NCBI GenBank assembly: GCA_006535965.1
Contig: QEAR01000029.1
Location: 173,377-237,376, forward strand
Length of the DNA stretch: 64,000 nucleotides
Source of the DNA: Spizellomyces sp. 'palustris'
Taxonomy: Eukaryota > Chytridiomycota > Chytridiomycetes > Spizellomycetales > Spizellomycetaceae
Reading direction: 5' to 3'
The notes under the pieces are model-generated. The model was given only the letters and a program-made list of their open reading frames with translations, ran no database searches and was not told the origin of the DNA. Positions 1-12,352 of the stretch are shown in pieces; position 1 is the first letter of the stretch, and every line of letters begins with the position of its first letter. Made by a program: the position numbers and the translations under genes.

Positions 1-3000
1 AACAGGATGTTTTTCTTTCAGACGAGGACATGGGCCTCCTGGAAGAGTATGGCTCGTTCACAAGCTTCCTGACAAACCTCAATCCAGAAGAGCTGACTCG
101 CAATGAGGTCTTGGAAGGACCGGACGCCATAATGCGAGCCAAAGGGACATTTCGCATATCTACTGGTGACTCCGACTCTGATATTGACGAACAGGATCAT
201 TCTGACGTGGAAGCGTCCTATGAGCAGCGACCGCGCCCTCTGAAGCGGGATTGGAAGGAAGAAGGAAAGACGAGATTACCGGTCAGAGGCGAAGATGGCC
301 AGCTGAGAGCGCAGCAAGTCGTTGTTATTGAAGAATCAGGTAGGTACGTTTCTCCAAGAGCGTGGATCTTTGCTTCGCTCTCGTACGAGGGGCACTGACA
401 GTCAAACTCTAGGCATGAAGTTGGACGATGAAGATAGCGATGAAGAAGAAGAGGATCTACCACCCGTTGCCAAGAAGGAAAGGGTGGAAAAGTCAAAGGC
501 AACGAAGGATCTATCAAGCGATAGTCAACCAGAGGCGCAACCAAAAAGCCGCGCCGGACGACTGGTCGAAGCCCAGGAGAAATTGGCGGAGATTGCGTCG
601 ACCATCATCGAAGATCCCGAAAAGAATATCGCACATCTGAAAAATCTTCGACAAATTGGTGGTGACAAAGACGTCCAAATCAAAAAACTGGCCTTGTTAA
701 CCCAACTCGCTGTATACAAGGATATCATCCCGGGCTACCGTATTCGTCAGCTGACGGAAGAAGAGCAAACTATGAAAGTGTCAAAGGATGTTAAACGGTT
801 GCGGCAATATGAAGAAACTTTAATCGCTAATTACCAAGCCTACCTTCAGATCCTTGAAAACACCGTTCAAGCATCCCTGAAATCATCCGACTCTGACAAG
901 TCCCTCCTCGTCATCGCAATCCAGTGCATGGCGGACCTACTCACATCTGTAACACATTTTAACTTTCGGCTGAACCTGTTGACTGCAGTCGTTGCTCGCA
1001 TGACTCTCAAAAACCCACCAGAAGTTGCTGTTGTCTGCTGCAATGCACTTTGCACTCTCTTTGACAATGATGAATCCGGCGAAGTGAGCCTCGAAGCGGT
1101 GAAACTCATTGCTAAGGCAATCAAAGCCAAACACTTCATTGTCCAGGAGGAGGTGTTGAAGACGTTTCTACATCTGAGGTTGAACCAGGATCTTGCTGCT
1201 GGGAATGATCGGCCCGTTGAAAAGGAGCGAGGGAACAAGGACAGAGCTTCCAACAAGAGAAAAAGCACCGAGAAACACGTATCACGTAAAAAGCGCAAGA
1301 TTGAAAAGCATGACAAGGAGATAGAAAAGGAGTTTAAGGAGGCTGAGGCAGTTTATGATCGGGAGGAAGTCAAGAAACGACATACAGAGACATTGAAATT
1401 TGTGTTTTTGACGTATTTTCGGATATTGAAGAACGCACAGGCATCTCCATTGCTCCCCGCTGTGTTGGAGGGGCTCGCAAGGTACATTGACGAAGCCGTT
1501 GTTGGTATACACAGACCCGTAGCTAACCGTCCTCTCTTCAGATTCGCACACCTTATCAATGTCGAGTTTTTTTCAGACTTGCTTAACGTTTTGAAAAAGA
1601 TATCTTTCGAACAATATCAGCAATATCTTGCGGGAGATGGTGTATCAGCAAAAGACACCCGAAGCGCATTTCACTGCGTTATTGCAGCTTTTCAACTTCT
1701 CAGTGGCCAGGGTGAAGCCCTCAATCTGGATTTGAAAGACTTCTACAACTCCATGTACACACAGCTGATGCGATTACCTATGAACCCGGAGGCAGCGCTC
1801 GCAGTAGCCGGTACACAAGCTATGGCGGAACGGCGGGCACAACAGGCAAAGTCATCGAAGATTGTGCATATTGAGAACAAATCGGGTAGCGAAATTGAGC
1901 TGGCGTTGCACGGGTTCGAATTGCTCTTTTATAAGAAGCGACAGGTGAGTTATTTATTGCCTTTTCTCGACGTTGGCTTGGCTTTCAGAAAAGGCTCGAT
2001 GATGACAATGGGATAATGACATCACTCATGATTATTGGGAGACATGATCTCCCAAATTGTTCCTACTGAGAGCTTTCAATGAGGTCCATGGGCAGTCTCT
2101 TGAATTGTATAGGCTAATACGATGGACTAATTTAATAGGTGCCCGCCGAACGTGTAGCAGCTTTCGTTAAGCGCCTTGCAATCGCGGCCCTACACCTCCC
2201 TGCAAATGCCGTTTTAGCATGTCTGGCCATCATTCGATCCCTCATCATCGTGAGTGATTGTTAATATGACATCAATAATTGCAGACATTCTGACATTCTC
2301 CCCCTTTTTTAGCGATTCCCCCGTTTAGAGTCTCTATTGGACGCCGAAGGCCGTTTGGGAACAGGTATCTACCAACCAATGCTGGACGACCCCGAGCTTT
2401 CAAATCCCTTCGCTACCAATCTATGGGAAATGACCCTCTTTACGCAACACTATCACCCCACTGTTTCTTCTCTCGCCAAACACGTCGCATCCACAATTGC
2501 CATCACCCAGAAAGGCACCGCTCAAGTCACCAACGTCCACAAACCGCTCCCTAGCAATCTTGCTTTACCACCAAGAGATTTCCTCACTGCATTTGATCCG
2601 CAACCAGCGATGGGCGGAAAACCACGGTTCCATTTGGTCCCCGCGACGGCGGTACCTGCTTCCATTGCGTCGATACTAAAGAAGAAGAAGGAGAGGGGCA
2701 TCAAATACGCAGACGGTCCTGCCGTGGTCCTCGAAAGTAGTTTCATGGAGGGTCTGAGAACAAGCATGGCCACAACTGATGACAACAACGTGTCACTTGC
2801 AAATTCTTTTAGAGAGATCAGAGAAGTTGGTGAGCTGAAGGAGTTAGGGGCCGTGGCAACCCGGTTGCGAATCATGGTGGAGCTTATAAAGGAGCACGCC
2901 GCGATGGCCGACGAGAATTCGGACGACAGCGGGGAGGAGCCATGTAGTGAGGAAGAGAGTACGGACCGCCATTTTAAGGCACCACCAGCACCGCAGCAGG

Positions 3001-3083
3001 TTAAAAAGCGACGAAAGGATATTGGTGGAACAAAAGGTCGACCTGGGGGTGGATGGGTAGTGAAGGATGTAACAGGTAGATGA
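1..3083 (+). CDS. NOC3: Nucleolar complex protein 3 (Noc3), 5'-partial
   Basis: Noc3 pairs with Noc2 in late nucleolar/nucleoplasmic 60S pre-ribosome maturation and also has a role in replication licensing. The window opens in an intron that ends near position 21, so the N-terminus is missing. Exons read as about 22-339, 413-1944, 2140-2249 and 2313-3083. The diagnostic NOC3 block is seen after the acidic/basic N-terminal tract: KDIIPGYRIR at about 720, then a helix ending near YQAYLQILE. The CBF/Mak21-type helical C-terminal half follows, including VPAERVAAFVKRL across the 195-nt intron and HYHPTVSSLA near 2450. A Lys/Glu-rich stretch at about 1200-1370 looks like a nucleolar-type basic tract. 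The C-terminus is acidic then basic. Family assignment is firm; exon joins are inferred from GT-AG sites and frame. Confidence 0.93.
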
Positions 3084-3183
3084 TTGTATATCAAAATATC
3101 TATATAGAAGCCACTAGGTATACGAACGCCCAACGCTGACCTGCGTTTCGAGCAATTCTAGCTGGAAAATACATCAATGTGCT

Positions 3184-4832
3184 TCACCCATCTTCTGGGG
3201 ACTTGGGCACGTTAACCACTAATGATCTAACGCCGGTGATTGACCTCCGGCATGATTTCGCCACCGTTCTGTATCCGCCTCGTATTCTGCGCCCTATATT
3301 TGCAAGTAATTCCTTGCTGGCCTTATTCCACCGAGGATCAATGAAGAAATTTACCAATGGGTTGAATATTCCTTGAATATTGAAGTGGAAGAGTTCGATT
3401 AATACGCGGGTTTCCTCTCCATAATCCGACGTAATCTGTTTACCTGGAGATACAGCAAGGATAGAAGCGTACATGTCAAATTTATTCGATACTGGTTCGT
3501 GCTTGATGCCGCTATAAATCATCTTGATTGTGTTTGGCAACCACATCATCGTGAAGCAGATGACCATGATCGCGCACTTTCTTGCCACCTCTTACGGAAC
3601 GCAACGCTGTTTCAGTTGGTTTCTCTATGTGGCATTGCGCTCAACATGTGCCTTACGAGATTCTAGTTTCCCAATTCTCTTCACTGAAAGATCATTCTTT
3701 GACAGGGTAACCCTGGTCTCCGCAAGGCGACTTTGCCCACCCAACTGCGACTCGCTAGGTCTTGATGTGTCGTCTCTACTGGCGTTTGCAACCATACTTG
3801 AGTTCTGATGAACACTGGCACTTTGGTGACTCTGCGGGACACTAGCGCTAGCATTGTTTCCGTCGCGCTTCTTTCTATCGCCTGTTTGGATGCCTCCTAA
3901 CTTGCGGGTCGCTTTGCGTACTATGAGCCAGATCGCTGTATATGTCACCCTAAACCAATCGTCATCATTGAATAATTGCTCGTAGACGTATTTGAATATC
4001 GCCAGGGTTTACTTACCCTACATTCAACATAGACAGCACCGAAACCATACCGAGGATGACCGTGAGCCTCCGATTCACGACTGGATTAGGTTGCGGACGA
4101 AGCACGCTGCCCCCTGGTGAAGAGCTTCATCAAACACAATCCCTACATTTCTCGCATTATCCAGTATTTGGAGAAGGTACTCACAATCTGGGCAGCAATA
4201 GATACCCGCTTCTTGAAGAGCATACTTATTCCCATTCGCGATGTAGATGCTAGCCAGGATAACAGACGTAATGGTACACAAAGCGATCCCACCGCCAGTA
4301 AGAAGTCCGGTCCACTTTTTGCCCATCAGAATGGTGTGGCTACGTTCTTGAGTAAGAAGACCAATGCCGAGGATTGAGATGAAGCCCCCCATGCAACTCG
4401 TGAATCCCTGAAATTGACACCAGCTGTCTGAGAGACGCCTGCCAAGATGTAAGTGACCCATATGTAATCGATAGCATTGGGTGTTCAATAGATTACCATT
4501 TTCCAGACCGTAGCATGTCCAATACGGCACCAAGTTGGAAAACATTCCTGTTAGAGCAAGTTGTTAGGACGCGGATGACTAGGAATGGCTGCCGATTCAC
4601 CAACGAATACTTGCAAAAATAAGTCGCCAATGCCAATGTAAAAGATAATCCAGTTATGCCATTTTGTCGCCCCTGTCCGTAAATCTGACGATGTGATGAA
4701 CAGGGTGAAATTGAAGATTGCAATAAAGAGAGCCCCGGAATGCAGAATGACACCAATCGAATCGTGGGTCTTTTGAAGCGAGCTCAAAGAGTGCTCGTGT
4801 GGTATGCCGATCCAGTCTGTTGCATCGCCCAT
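3184..4832 (-). CDS. Seven-transmembrane receptor, cAMP-receptor/Git3-like
   Basis: Spliced G-protein-coupled receptor. The first exon (start 4832) carries two hydrophobic helices, with GVILHSGALFIAIFNFTLF and an IIFYIGIGDLFLQ helix. A later exon has the C-x-F-Q-G-F motif (SWCQFQGF) at the start of helix 3, typical of the cAMP-receptor/Git3-like class, followed by a helix 4 around 4300. Helix 5 comes from a small exon at about 4020-4130, then a long polar third intracellular loop (about 3660-3940, rich in Ser, Asn and Lys). Helix 6 contains CFTMMWLPN, and helix 7 contains QGIFNPLVNFF, near 3330-3400. The tail is basic. The ligand is unknown; a role in nutrient or cAMP-type sensing is inference from the class. 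At least six exons are needed, and the join at about 3600-3660 is the least certain. Confidence 0.8.
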
Positions 4833-5797
4833 GTTGGAATTTTCGGTTGTCTGAACGAGAGAGGAGTTGGGAACTGGGCTTTCGGAACGAGTGGGGTTGT
4901 CTGTAGCTTATGGCCATTCAAATGTATCGTGACTTGTGAAATATTTGTAGGTACGACCCGGCAAAGTTATTTAGCTGCACGCTACCATTACTTTCTGCAT
5001 GCGTCAGCCGAGGACTAAATGTCAGGGATGTCTATGAATAGGTACCTGCAGTCCAAGAATAGGCGAAAACACGATTCAGACACTCAGCGACAGTTGGGCG
5101 AAGAATTACGCAGTAACAAGAAATATTTGCGTCTCAAGGGTCTGGACAAAAGCAGTACAAGCAGAATGTTCCTTATTGCTTTTCGGGAGTTGCGATTGAG
5201 GCATTTCAAAGTCCGCGAAGTTGACCGGCTAACATTCCGAACAGCCGGAAAGGGATGTGGTTGACCCCTAATTATGTTTATTTCTAAAAGCGCTGAAAGC
5301 GCCTTCAGTACAATTGTCCCTCGGGTAGCGCATCGCATCCACGGGGATTATCTCGGAGACACTCGTGACAATAAACTGCCTCCCACCAAGTGCAACGATG
5401 TAGATCAAGTGAAGCTGACTCCCTTTGGACAACGCAAACTGTATAAAGCACTTTAAATTACGTGGTCGGCTCTCGTTTAAAAGACTTCCTTTAAATTTAC
5501 TTGGTCTACTCTCGTTTAAAAGACTTTAGGGATCTAATAGGCCGCTTTCAGGACCATCCACATCCATCCATACTTGAAATAGTTTGCAATGTGGCAGCAG
5601 TCTGAATCAGCAATTGGTCGTCGTAAAGTCCAATCATTCACTGCTGCAGGTCTGCGTGTCGGGAGTTCTCTTACGAAAGAAAGATCACATGATCGATTTG
5701 ACCACACTGCGTCGCGCGGGTGTTCCATTCCCAGGGTTGCGAAAATCTCTGAACATTGCTTTGCGGAAACCGTGCCCGTTTACTACCGTCAACGCAA
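4833..5797. other. Intergenic stretch with a short direct repeat
   Basis: About 960 nt separate the receptor start from the next forward gene. Several open frames are present, but none shows a recognisable domain or convincing splice structure. The only distinct structure is the direct repeat at 5451-5525. Promoters of both flanking genes probably lie here. Confidence 0.4.
5451..5525. repeat. Two-copy imperfect direct repeat, about 38-nt period
   Basis: Copy 1 spans 5451-5486 and copy 2 spans 5489-5525. Both begin CTTTAAATT and end CTCGTTTAAAAGACT, with a few substitutions in the middle. The repeat lies in non-coding DNA upstream of the small membrane protein gene. It may be a simple duplication or a pair of regulatory sites. 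Confidence 0.75.
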
Positions 5798-6241
5798 ATG
5801 TCGGAAGCGCTTGTTATTTTCCTTTTCCTACTTTTTGCGCTTCTCATGCTGGCGTTTGTCTGCTATCTCGGTGCCGACACATGCTGTGGACGGGAATTGC
5901 TTGGGTCTCTGAATATTCCGATTATAAGCCGATGGGCGGCACAGCGATCTTCACGCTACGGAGAGCTCGATGACGGCGAGGGCATGGACTGGCAAAGAAA
6001 CGATGATGACTGGTTTGAGATGCGATCGCAGATGCGAACTGCCATGGCGCCCGGTAGGTGCAATTCCGGCATGTGTCGTGATTTGCAGCAGCTCCTAAAT
6101 ATCATCTTTGTTCCGATGGTTAGAGCCATTGAGAAGCGACTGGGAGCGGGATCTTCAAGGGGAGCTGTGGATGAAGGGTTGATCGATTGGGGTTTAACCG
6201 GGAATTATTACCATGATTTTGTGATCCACTTAATCGGCTGA
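5798..6241 (+). CDS. Small single-pass membrane protein, unknown
   Basis: The frame is open from 5756. The Met at 5798 is preferred because it directly precedes a strong hydrophobic helix (ALVIFLFLLFALLMLAFVCYL, residues about 4-24), giving a protein of about 147 residues. The helix is followed by a Cys pair, a charged stretch with Asp/Arg/Trp repeats (DWQRNDDDW) and a soluble tail. A potential donor at about 6054 and acceptor at about 6098 could remove a short intron, so the C-terminal half is uncertain. I do not recognise the family. A signal-anchored protein with a cytosolic or lumenal tail is all that can be said. Confidence 0.45.
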   Translation: MSEALVIFLFLLFALLMLAFVCYLGADTCCGRELLGSLNIPIISRWAAQRSSRYGELDDGEGMDWQRNDDDWFEMRSQMRTAMAPGRCNSGMCRDLQQLLNIIFVPMVRAIEKRLGAGSSRGAVDEGLIDWGLTGNYYHDFVIHLIG

Positions 6242-6477
6242 CTCGGGGAAGACAAACCCTTTGTATATAAGCTTATTGTACATGCTAGTGCGTAGATACT
6301 CTTCATTTTCAACCTAATACGTAGATATTCTGCTGTTTATCAACTACCCGCACCCTTTGGAAATGATCGACACGGAGGGAGCGGCTTGGTGCTGAGCCAT
6401 GTTCAGCAAGCTTGGTCACACGTCCAAGCGAGTACTCGTGTATGCATGCCTCTTGCCCTTTGCGTGGAGTAGCGCCA

Positions 6478-7970
6478 ATGCTCGCGACCACTCGCACCGC
6501 TCCCCCCATCAAGCGTTCTTTACAAGGGCTTACGGCTTCTGCTTCCAAAAAGAATAAGCTTAACCAGATGACCATGTTGACGTCGACTGCCCCGACTGCT
6601 GCGCGGCCCCTCACCCCTCTGGTCCTATCCTTACTCCAAAGGAATCACAATGAACACCATATGTACTTTGCGGGGGGATTGCACAATCACTTTCCTCATA
6701 CTCTCCTATCACAATTTGCCTTGGGCGCAAGTGAAGAAAGATTGAATAGGGAATGGTCATTGGAAGATCCCGACTTGGAGAAATTGGGTGAACCCGTTCA
6801 GAACATTGCGATGAACGAGGACAATTGGAGAGAATTCATTGGCATCAGAAGGTGAGCCATTCGCGGATCTATTCCTACACTTGAGAATCGATGTTGACAA
6901 CCATTCTTACGATAGATACTATCCCAATTATCTCAAATTCTTTGACGAACTAGTTCAACGCGACGGAATCATTCCGACGACTGTCAAGTACGCCTTCGAC
7001 CCAGTTTTGATACCTTCCGTTCTGAGTGGACTTTTGCATCCTCTCATCCATATCGGTTTTGGGGTCGAGTTCTCCTCGCCACTGGTAACGGCTGAAGGGC
7101 TGGCGGAGGCCTGCACTCATCAACCTAAAATGAAACCTGTTCTTGACGCAACTCGAAAACATCTGGAACTAAATCAATCAGCATCACACTTGAATTACAA
7201 TAGGAAACGTATAGTGGAGTTCTTTGACACACTACGGAAGGATGCTCGGCTGGATGGCATGGTCACTGTTGATAACGATGATAAAACGGCTGCCACGATT
7301 CAGAAATGTGCAGAGGTCATTGCAGAGTACGCTAATCTATGGAAGATTGAAGGTATATATCATATACATGAAATAGTTAGGTGGATCACAATCGCTTATA
7401 TGTCATTACTTGGACTCTTGATTAGAAACACCAGCCGGCATCCAAGATGCCCTTCACACACTTTTCCACACCACCACCGATCTGTACGCCTCGACTGGCT
7501 TGCGTCCAGGTCACCCAGCATCCCCAAGGCTCGACTTTTTTCTCCTTCACTTGTTTACAGCAACTCTCGCGACACGGCACCTTCTCCCGCACCTAACTAT
7601 CGCGGCCTCCCGAGATCTGCTCCACGCTCATTTCACCATCTGTCTAACGTTCTACATTGCGCGCGGTCGTCCACCAGTGCAGCCGACTCTACTACTAGCC
7701 CTCCCTGTCAAGAACTCACCTGCACTTAAAACGTGGGACCAAATTGCACAATATGCTCATGAGAGCGAGGATCTGCATGTACCAAAAGTGGTCAGAACTT
7801 TGAAGATTGCCGAGGAGATGTACGGACAGGAGAATGACTTGTGGATTCAGGCTGCTAGGGTCACCATCGATAAGTTGGTGATCAAGGCCGGTGAGTGGGA
7901 CAGGGATGGATGTGGTTACGAAGAGACCTGGGGAGTGGAGGCGGAATACCCTGAACGAGGGAACCATTGA
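6478..7970 (+). CDS. Questin oxidase-like protein (AflY/DUF4243 family)
   Basis: The family includes GedK-type questin oxidase and AflY, which perform Baeyer-Villiger-like ring opening in fungal polyketide pathways. Many family members are uncharacterised. Three exons are visible: to about 6852 (ends IGIRR), about 6915-7350, and about 7428-7970. Family hallmarks seen are NHNEHHMYFAGGLHNHFPH near the N-terminus, RYYPNYLKFFDEL across intron 1, LLHPLIHIGFGVEF at about 7036, and FFLLHLFTATL after intron 2. The histidine-rich pattern is conserved in the family. The start could also be at 6412 in the same frame. There is no polyketide synthase nearby in the window, so a biosynthetic cluster is not supported. 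Confidence 0.85.
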
Positions 7971-8249
7971 CGTTTGCGATACCCTATTTGAGTGTTCCAA
8001 GATTTATGGAAGCCGTGTTGTGAGCGGGCTGATTTTGCATTGCTTACGCTGATGACTGAGTATTGGAGAGACCGCGCATGGATATGTTGTAAGGCCGTCA
8101 CTATGTAAGCAGTTCACCATGTATGATAAATCACGTCCAAAATTGAGCACTTGTAAATGAGTAAAAGTGAGATCCCTCCGCTTACTAAGTGATTAATGGG
8201 GGATGGTTATGCACAAAAACCAATACAAGACCGAAAAGAATGTCATCCA

Positions 8250-10587
8250 TCAGACAAGCTTATACTTTCGCGCCCACCAGTACACAAATGCCGCGATGAC
8301 TACCATAAAGACCACAATCCCAATGAACCAGTTGAGGGTGCCCGTCTGTTCACCAGGTACTGTCACATTCATACCAAAGAGCCCTATGATAAAGTTAAAT
8401 ATTATAAAGTTGCGGGTACAAATCATCCGAGATCAGCAACTAACCAGTTACAACGTTCAATGGCAATAAAATACTGGCCATTGCCGTCATTTTCATCACA
8501 ACATCATTTGTTCGGTTCGATGCTTGAGTGATTTCAATGGAAATTTGAGCCAGGTAATTGGAATGGGACCTTGCTAAGGTCTTCTCGTAGTGGGACAAGT
8601 TTTGCACCATTGTAATCACATGATCTGCACAATTGGATTAGTTTCTCAGCATTCGCATTATAAAATGCTTCACCGATTTCATTTACCTTGTATGTCTCCC
8701 AAATAAAGTGACGTCTCACTGTCAGCTGGTAGCCTCTCCCCACACCGCTTGATAATCGTCCGTAATACCTCCGCCTTAGTGCTCAGCAGACGTAACATCT
8801 GCATCACCTTTTTGCGCGCATGCCCGATTCGCCGCAGCATATCGCTTTGCTCAGATTCCTTGAGAATGAGCACCAAATCGTCAATAGAGTCCACTTCCAA
8901 CTCGATGAAACGGAGGAGAGGCATAAACGTATCGGTAATATCGTCAATCAACGCGTAGTTTATCCAGTCTATCAATTACAGCAGATTGTCAGAGCGCACC
9001 TGACTTGAATTAGCAGACGTTTGGGATTACCTGGAGTAATATTAAGACCGTACGACTTCAGTTGTTCAATGCGTTTTAAGACATTGTTTGTATGGTCTAT
9101 CGGCTTGCAATGGAACTAAAGAAATACGATTCGGCGATAAGCTAACACAATGAAACATATCTTTGCATGCTACTCACTGACAAAACACATTCCCTGAAAA
9201 TCACAATGTACACATTAATGGGTTGCATGAACGTCACACTATATTGGTTCTGGTCGAACGTCCGTATACATATAAACGAATAATTGATAAATATCTCGCA
9301 TTTTTCACGTGTCTCTTCGGTCTGGATGTCCTCGGTTGTCAAGGGATGGATACCAAACAACTACGGAAAAATCTGATCAGCATCTTCTCGCAGCATCATA
9401 GTTATTCATGGAAAAAAATCCTTATATCCGAAAAGGTAACTTCCAATACAGCACCAACCTTGCTGAATGTCACCATCTCAGTATGGCTGGGATCCGTCAC
9501 GTCTATCCAGAAGGGTCCCGAACGCAGGATTTCAGAGGTCGGTCCACCTCCACTAGGGAGCGTAAGACTGTCCAATGATTGACCGCGAACTATGCCGGTC
9601 TTCTGAGAATAAAACACAAAGCGCGGTGAAGACTCTTCTTGATACTATTAAGGAAAACAAGTGAAGCGCGTCAGATCAACCGCAGTGCAAAGAGAGCACA
9701 CAATCATATCATACCAAACTTTTCTTCCGATCTTTGACTTGAGGGAAAACTTGCGCGGACCCCAGCACATCGCCGATCGCTTCAAAATCCAGTCCGTATC
9801 CAACAGGTGAACGGACACATACATCGTCGCCGTCATGTACGGCGGATTCTTGGCGTGTTGACACCGACTCTCTCGGCGTATCACCTACTCGGATCTCCTG
9901 AACAGATTGCCCAAGTTCCCCTTTAGACGATTTCTTGCTCTTGCGTCTGGTTACTGTCTGGGAAATCGATGGCTCGACTGTCTCATCGGTCGGAAGTCGT
10001 CGTGATCGAAACCCTGAGAGGACACCTTTCCGCTGGGGTTCGCTTAATTCGAGACTCGGGTCGGCAGTCACACTGCGTGCAAGCAGAGGACGCCCTGCAT
10101 TCAGGGACTGTGTGGATTCAGTCGCATGGGATTCTTCGTCGTCATCGAAAGGGAATGGCGAGGACACTGCCTGCGGAGCGAACCAAGCCTCTTCAAGTCC
10201 GTGTGATTCGCTTCCAACATTCACATTCCGAATCTGCTGCTCTGATGATATACGGGGCATCCTCAACGTCTCCGCGATGTCGTCGCCTCTTTGACTCGCT
10301 TCGTTTCCAGAGCCAGATTGCGGAGCCACATGTCCTGGGCCAGTAGTGACCGTGTACTCCAAGTCTGCCGAAAAAGAGGCTGCTGCTGCAGCATTGGGGT
10401 CTGTGAAGTTAAAGTAGGACGCTCGACGATGAGCTGTCATGGGCGAGACACTGCTGGTTTGTCTCGAGACGTCTGAGACCCGAGGGGGAGCGACTTGGAA
10501 CGTAGTAGGGTTTGTGGACTGGGAGCGTTGGAAGCGAGTCTGGTCAGTAAGATTCGTCTGCTCTGCGGCGTCAGGTGGGGCAGCCAT
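8250..10587 (-). CDS. CorA-type Mg2+ transporter (Alr1/Mnr2-like)
   Basis: Fungal CorA family divalent-cation channel of the plasma or vacuolar membrane. The long N-terminal region (10587 to about 9710) is Ser/Thr-rich and probably cytosolic and disordered. The conserved core follows in short exons: FGIHPLTTEDIQTEETREKC at about 9340, FICIRTFDQN, MQPINVYIVIF, then the helical bundle DWINYALIDDITDTF at about 8960. The helix before the membrane ends in MASILLPLNVVTG. The pore signature GMN appears as LFGMNVTVPG near 8370, followed by the second membrane helix (NWFIGIVVFMVVIAAFV) and a short basic tail ending at 8250. The chosen start gives MAAPPDAAE; the frame stays open up to 10890, so a longer N-terminus is possible. 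At least five introns. Confidence 0.93.
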
Positions 10588-10849
10588 TGTGGAGAAACGT
10601 ACGTTCTCAGCATGCGGAACGAAATGAATCAAACGCAAAGAGACGGTCAAAGACACTAAAATTGCTCCGGGCGGGCGATGAGCAGGGAATTGATCGAATG
10701 TTCCATAACACGTGCATTTCGAAACGCTATTGTTCTTTATTTTCATTTGAATGCATTTGACTCTATCCCCGACGATGGGATTTGATGCGATTTTGGTATT
10801 TAGATATATCAATGTATCTTTGAGCGTAAAAGTCTGCATGAGGATAGCC

Positions 10850-12021
10850 TCATCGATGCTCATCTTCCTCCCATCTTTTGATTCTTTCATTTATGGCATG
10901 AGCCACGTCGGTATGTCCTTCTTGCTCTGCAAACTTAATAGCAGTTCCCCCAAATTCCGTCCTTGCTCTTGGATCTACTCCCCATCTATCCATCAGCTCG
11001 ACGCACAGATCTCTATGGCCATTTAGGGCAGCTGACATCAAGGTTGTCATATGTACATTGTTGTGCTTATCCACATCCATAATGATTCTGGCTCCTTTCT
11101 CCAACATAGCTCTTGCGGCACTGACACTCCCCGATGTCGCGCATAGGCGGTCTAGGGCGGTTTGCTGTCGCGCGTCCTTAATATTAACACTTGCCCCCCT
11201 ATCAAGGAGTAGCTCAACGATGGCCACACCATATGGGTGCTTGGATGTAGCGTTTTCCGCTGCCCACATAAGAGGCGTGGAACCGCCTAGGTCTTGACTA
11301 TTCAAAGTCTCCGTTGAATGGTCTAGCAGAGCCTCTACAGCGCGGAGGTTCCCGTAGGTAGCCGCGAGACTGAGAGGCGTTTTCCCAGAGCGAGTAGTCG
11401 CGGTGTCAGAAGCTCTGGCTTTAAGCAGGGCTTCCACAACGCCCCGTGAGGCGCTTTGACAAGCGTTCTAAAGGGACATTATGAGACCATAAGCCGTGCA
11501 TATAAGTGGGAATGATATGTGTACCATGAGCATAGTTTTGCCAAGTCGATCCCTCATCTCTAGGCTAACTTCCTTTCCGTGGTCTGAAGTAATTCGTCGG
11601 ATAGCTTCAGCATCGTTATTTTCAACAGCGCGAAAGAGCTGATTCGTAAGGCGTGCCGAAAGGGTCTCGTCTAGCAGGAAAAAGTTGACAAACACTCGAT
11701 TGCTCAACAAACTCATCCCATCCACCCACCTGTCGTTCTGCCTTTGATCTCAGCATACTCCTTGCTCCAGTCCCCACCGAGCTCCGGTCTCTCCCTGACA
11801 CGCAGCTTGATCCTATATCTTGTCTCTGGTTTCAAATCATGGATCTCCACGGAGGTGTCACTTCCTTCGTAAACGACTATCAGTTCAGGGTCTGCGTCTT
11901 CCCCACGCGAGAGCTGATATGTGCCAGTCTGTTCGGCTTCATCTTGAGTTTCCCATTCCACGACTAGACAACGAGCTGCTGCTGAAATAATCTTCGGTGT
12001 AGGTATAACTGATGTTGGCAT
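10850..12021 (-). CDS. Fibronectin-III plus ankyrin-repeat protein, FANK1-like
   Basis: The first exon (start 12021) encodes a fibronectin type III domain: PTPKIISAAARCLVVEWE, then LKPETRYRIKLRVRE, ending KGRTT at about 11728. Two introns (about 11728-11667 and 11525-11460) follow, then a run of ankyrin repeats to the stop. Typical repeat cores are visible: GKTPLSLAATYGNLRAVEALL, GSTPLMWAAENA, MTTLMSAALNGHRDLCVELM. FN3 followed by about five to six ankyrins is the FANK1 architecture. Animal FANK1 is expressed in testis and ciliated cells, so a flagellum-linked role in a zoosporic fungus is plausible but inferred. An upstream in-frame Met at 12087 is less likely. Confidence 0.82.
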
Positions 12022-12352
12022 TGTTCCAATTCTTGCGAGGTTAGCAGAAAGTGTAAGTTGGCATAGGCCAACGTAATACGTGTCCAAACCCCGACGTGGA
12101 TCCCCGGGTCGGTCTTTCGTGTCTATTTCCTGATCATTAAGCGTACCAACGTGAGGAAAAGCATGTTTGCAATCAGATATGCAAAAAATAAAGTCTGGAA
12201 ATAGACCCCTGGTATATTTCAGCGAAAAAAAAGTTTTATTTAAGTCTACAGCTATGAGATAAACTGAACAAGTCGCGTTTCCACACCCTCACACCTACAA
12301 AACAGAGCACAAGCTTCACGACTTCAGAAAATGATATTTAATACTTGCTACG

